DNA of 8,410 nucleotides, taken from NCBI GenBank assembly GCA_049284695.1, contig JBAPYK010000200.1, positions 1 to 8,410 on the forward strand, written 5' to 3'. The translations under genes were made by a program, and so were the position numbers. The notes under the pieces are model-generated. The model saw only the letters and a program-made list of their open reading frames with translations, was not told the origin of the DNA and ran no database searches. This stretch comes from Rhodoplanes sp049284695. Its GTDB lineage: Bacteria; Pseudomonadota; Alphaproteobacteria; Rhizobiales; Xanthobacteraceae. This document shows positions 6,577 through 8,410 of the stretch, piece by piece (positions within the stretch are counted from its first letter, which is position 1; the number at the start of each line of letters is the position of its first letter).

Positions 6577-7353
6577 ATGTCGCTTCAGGCCAGTCCGCTG
6601 AACTGGGAACCCCCGGCGGCGCACGAGCTTCTGCGCTGGCCGCTGCCCTACCAAAAGCTCGTCAACCGCGCCTTGGTCCGCGGTCTGGCGCTGTTTGCGC
6701 GCGGACGCGTGCTTGCGGTGTCCGGCCTGCCGCATGTCCGCCCCGGGCTTGACCCGTTCATCCTCGCCATCAATCACAACACGCGCACCGAGGCGCTGCT
6801 CGTCCCCGCGCTGATCATGCTGCATCGGGGCGGCCGGCTGATCCATTTCCTGGCGGACTGGAATTTTCGGCTGATCCCCGGCATTGGCCTGCTCTATCGC
6901 CGCGCCGAGACCATCACCGTGACGGCCAAGCACGCGCGGCCGCGCGTGCTCGACGCGCTCAAGCCGTTTTATCGGCACTCGCTCTCCGTGCTCGACCGCG
7001 CCCGCCTCTGCCTCGCGCTTGGCAAGTCGGTCGGCGTTTTCCCCGAGGGCAGGATCAATCGCGACCCGCGCCGGCTGCTTGCCGGCCGCCGCAGCGCCGC
7101 GCTGTTGTCGCTGGAGACCGGCGTGCCGGTCGTGCCGGTCGGCATAAGGTTTCCGTGCGCCGCGCCGGACCAACCCATTCGCGACCGCGACCCGATGGAG
7201 GTCCATATCGGGCCGCCCTTGTATCCGCCGCCCGCCGCGGCGCGCCTTCGGTCCGCTGCGCTGCGCGACTGGCACGCCGCCGTCATGACCGAGATCGCCC
7301 GCCTGTCGGGCAAGTCCTGGACCCCGGACACGGAGGCCCATCATGAACATTGA
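6577..7353 (+). CDS. PlsC-type (lysophospholipid-like) acyltransferase with HX4E motif
   Basis: This 258-residue protein belongs to the glycerolipid O-acyltransferase superfamily, which transfers acyl chains from acyl-ACP or acyl-CoA to a hydroxyl of a lipid, usually at the inner membrane face. The four family blocks are present: NHNTRTE (66-72), GIGLLYR (102-108), VFPEGR (154-159) and VPVVPVGI (183-190). The catalytic motif is normally NHX4D; here it is H67-X4-E72, Glu replacing Asp. No confident transmembrane helix is seen; the segment at about 28-50 could be a membrane-associating amphipathic stretch. The length is close to that of bacterial PlsC. Its end overlaps the next gene by 11 bp, so the two are probably translationally coupled and share a pathway. 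It is unlikely to be the housekeeping PlsC, given the altered motif and the N-acyltransferase partner; a lyso-aminolipid acceptor, as in OlsA, is a reasonable but unproved alternative. Confidence 0.87.
   Translation: MSLQASPLNWEPPAAHELLRWPLPYQKLVNRALVRGLALFARGRVLAVSGLPHVRPGLDPFILAINHNTRTEALLVPALIMLHRGGRLIHFLADWNFRLIPGIGLLYRRAETITVTAKHARPRVLDALKPFYRHSLSVLDRARLCLALGKSVGVFPEGRINRDPRRLLAGRRSAALLSLETGVPVVPVGIRFPCAAPDQPIRDRDPMEVHIGPPLYPPPAAARLRSAALRDWHAAVMTEIARLSGKSWTPDTEAHHEH
7332..7336 (+). promoter_or_regulatory. Strong Shine-Dalgarno for the N-acyltransferase gene
   Basis: ggagg sits 6 nt upstream of the ATG at 7343, inside the end of the preceding coding region. It fixes the start of the downstream gene and the 11-bp overlap. 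Confidence 0.8.
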
Positions 7354-7999
7354 AAGCCGTTTTTCCGTGCAACGCGTCGTCGACGAGGCGGGGCGTCAAC
7401 AGGTGATCGAAGTGTTGCGGGCGACCTATCTGCGGGAGAAGCGCTGGGTTTCCGATCCGGAGGGGCAAATCCCGCCGGAAGACCTGCAGTGCGAGGACAT
7501 CTCCTGGTTCGTCGTCAGCCGCCGTTCGCGGCCGGCCGGCGTGCTGCGCGTCCGCTACGACCCGCCGGTCGCCGCTTACGCGAAATACGGCTTCAAGCTG
7601 CTCGATCCCAACCTGCCGGTGGAAAGCTTTCTGCGCGAGCATCGCATCGCCGAGGTCGGCCGCTTCGCCGTGGTTCCGCGCTATCGCCGCCGCTTCATGG
7701 TCGCCGCCGCCCTCATTCGCGCCGCCTGCGCCGAGACGGTGGAGCGCGGCTACACCCATTTCATCACCGACGTGTTCGAGGACGAAGCCCACAGCCCCTA
7801 TGGCTTCCATACCCGGGTGATGGGCTTCCATCCCGTCGCCACCCACGAGGTCGGCGAGTTGAACTGCCGCAACCGCCGCATCACCATGGTGCTCGACCTC
7901 AAGGCCGCCTACCAGCGGCTCAAGCGGCGCGGCAACTGGATCTACCGCTACCTCACTTTCAATTGGGACGACGCCCTGCACCGCAGGCTCGCGGTGTGA
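7343..7999 (+). CDS. FeeM/LuxI-like GNAT-fold N-acyltransferase
   Basis: This 218-residue protein resembles N-acyl amino acid synthases (FeeM type) and, more distantly, LuxI autoinducer synthases, which move an acyl chain from acyl-ACP to an amino group. The visible signature is an N-terminal basic and aromatic stretch (R26, Y29, W35), a beta-strand GVLRVR (66-71), and an EVGRFAV block (104-110) whose E104 and R107 match the spacing of the conserved E-x-x-R of LuxI proteins. It continues with VVPRYRRRFM (110-119), the expected acyl-CoA/ACP phosphopantetheine region of the GNAT fold. It is soluble, with no signal peptide. A strong GGAGG and an 11-bp overlap link it to the upstream PlsC-type gene. 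No LuxR, acyl carrier protein or phosphopantetheinyl transferase gene is in the window, so quorum sensing is not indicated. The amine substrate cannot be read from the sequence; an OlsB-like aminolipid role is possible, but I see no clear OlsB resemblance. Confidence 0.8.
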   Translation: MNIESRFSVQRVVDEAGRQQVIEVLRATYLREKRWVSDPEGQIPPEDLQCEDISWFVVSRRSRPAGVLRVRYDPPVAAYAKYGFKLLDPNLPVESFLREHRIAEVGRFAVVPRYRRRFMVAAALIRAACAETVERGYTHFITDVFEDEAHSPYGFHTRVMGFHPVATHEVGELNCRNRRITMVLDLKAAYQRLKRRGNWIYRYLTFNWDDALHRRLAV

Positions 8000-8030
8000 G
8001 GGGGCAATTCAGCGCTGCTCCGCTCGTTAT

Positions 8031-8061
8031 CGGAGGCGCGCGGCGTAAGGGCCAGCCTCCG
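8031..8061 (+). terminator. Possible 3' hairpin after the acyltransferase pair
   Basis: cggaggc (8031-8037) pairs with gcctccg (8055-8061) around a 17-nt loop, starting 31 nt after the last stop codon. No T-run follows. It is a weak candidate for a 3'-end structure or a Rho-dependent stop, offered because nothing better is present. Confidence 0.25.
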
Positions 8062-8128
8062 CTGTCCCGCTGTGTCACAGGCGCGGGCGTGAAGGAGCAA
8101 TCCTAGACGAGGTCTCGGAACCTGTTGC

Positions 8129-8163
8129 CCCGTCATGCGCGGGCTTGTCTCGCGCATCCATGC
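8129..8163. repeat. Rhizobiales intergenic repeat (cgtcatg...gggcttgtc type)
   Basis: The stretch around cgtcatgcgcgggcttgtct (8131-8150) followed by cgcgcatcca resembles a short dispersed repeat common between genes in Rhizobiales. Its arms atgcgcg (8135-8141) and cgcgcat (8151-8157) form a 7-bp hairpin with a 9-nt loop. An open frame running through it (8135-8356) is not considered a gene. Confidence 0.65.
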
Positions 8164-8169
8164 GGCCGT

Positions 8170-8240
8170 TTCCCCCTCCCCAACCCTCCCCCGCGTGCGG
8201 GGGAGGGAGGGAGCGGAGCGAAGCGACGCGGGAGGGGGAA
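8170..8240. repeat. Nested C/G-rich palindromic intergenic repeat
   Basis: Outer arms ttccccctccc (8170-8180) and gggagggggaa (8230-8240) are perfect 11-bp inverted repeats. Inside them, ccctcccccgc (8184-8194) and gcgggggaggg (8197-8207) form a second perfect 11-bp pair with almost no loop. The right side carries gagcggagcgaagcgacgc (8211-8229). This is the style of repeat often seen in alphaproteobacterial intergenic DNA. Together with the element at 8129-8163 it makes up a composite repeat block. Confidence 0.75.
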
Positions 8241-8280
8241 GGACCGCCGGTCAAAGGCGGCGGTTGCGAAGCCCCTCTCT

Positions 8281-8302
8281 TCCCTTGTGGATCCCTTGTG
8301 GA
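8281..8302 (+). repeat. Exact 11-bp tandem repeat (tcccttgtgga x2)
   Basis: tcccttgtgga occurs twice head to tail (8281-8291 and 8292-8302). Eleven base pairs is about one helical turn, so the copies would face the same side of DNA, as expected for a protein-binding site. Each carries TTGTGGA, related to the reverse complement of a DnaA box (TGTGGATAA), but neither matches it fully. Confidence 0.6.
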
Positions 8303-8404
8303 AAACCGGGACAAGCGCGCGCCACGGCGTTCGGGACGCGAATCGCCCTATATTAGCGGGCTGCCGGCGCTATCCTTGCCGTCCGCCGCATCACCCGAGT
8401 CGCC
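8303..8404 (+). promoter_or_regulatory. Probable promoter region of a gene beginning at the right edge
   Basis: TATATT (8349-8354) is a good -10 hexamer and the most AT-rich word in a GC-rich stretch; no convincing -35 sits 16-18 bp upstream. It lies 46 bp after the 11-bp tandem repeat. An ATG at 8405 (only two codons visible before the window ends) may be the first codon of the next gene, but nothing of its product can be read. The rest of the 8000-8404 gap holds the hairpin and repeats listed separately. Confidence 0.35.
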
Positions 8405-8410
8405 ATGCGC

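Noticed and set aside
6345..6752. Forward open frame starting before the PlsC-like gene
   Set aside because: It runs through the palindromic repeat and then out of frame into the acyltransferase; the start at 6577 has a ribosome binding site and coding motifs.
6508..7981. Two antisense open frames (6508-7350 and 7283-7981) opposite the acyltransferases
   Set aside because: They lie fully opposite genes with intact family motifs, and their His/Gly/Asp/Ala-rich composition is typical of antisense GC-rich reading.
8170..8240. C/G-rich palindrome as an intrinsic terminator
   Set aside because: There is no T-run after either right arm and the form matches a dispersed intergenic repeat, so it was listed as a repeat.
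8135..8356. Forward open frame in the tail region
   Set aside because: It is composed largely of repeat elements (8129-8163, 8170-8240, 8281-8302) and lacks a ribosome binding site.

Overview
The window looks like a chromosomal segment of a GC-rich alphaproteobacterium, probably in the order Hyphomicrobiales (Rhizobiales; Bradyrhizobium/Rhodopseudomonas/Pseudolabrys-like). The evidence is strong GC bias at third codon positions, long antisense shadow ORFs, intergenic palindromes of the kind scattered through Rhizobiales genomes (6388-6511, 8129-8163, 8170-8240), and a multi-PAS class III adenylate cyclase. This placement is by recognition, not by a search.

Layout: all five genes are on the + strand. 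(1) 198-2243 encodes a soluble three-PAS class III adenylate cyclase whose first two PAS modules are a tandem duplication. (2) 2484-3596 and 3609-6329, 12 bp apart, form a nuclease/ATPase pair of the Mre11-Rad50 (SbcD-SbcC, YhaO-YhaN) type. The nuclease has two substituted metal-ligand positions, and the ATPase lacks a CxxC zinc hook. (3) 6577-7353 and 7343-7999 overlap by 11 bp and encode a PlsC-type acyltransferase with an unusual HX4E motif and a FeeM/LuxI-like GNAT-fold N-acyltransferase.

The gaps between the blocks hold regulatory or repeat sequence. There is a small hairpin in the leader of the nuclease gene, an inverted repeat across the ATPase stop codon, and a double-hairpin Rhizobiales repeat with alternative pairings before the acyltransferases. 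The 411-bp tail holds two more repeat elements, an exact 11-bp tandem repeat and a TATATT box, probably leading to a gene that begins at or beyond the right edge.

Working together: the nuclease and ATPase should form one DNA-end-processing complex. The two acyltransferases look like a two-step lipid or N-acyl-amino-acid pathway, analogous in logic to OlsB/OlsA but apparently of a different N-acyltransferase family. The cyclase appears to be independent. The most promising candidate for something undescribed is the overlapping acyltransferase pair. No mobile element, CRISPR array, tRNA or rRNA was seen.
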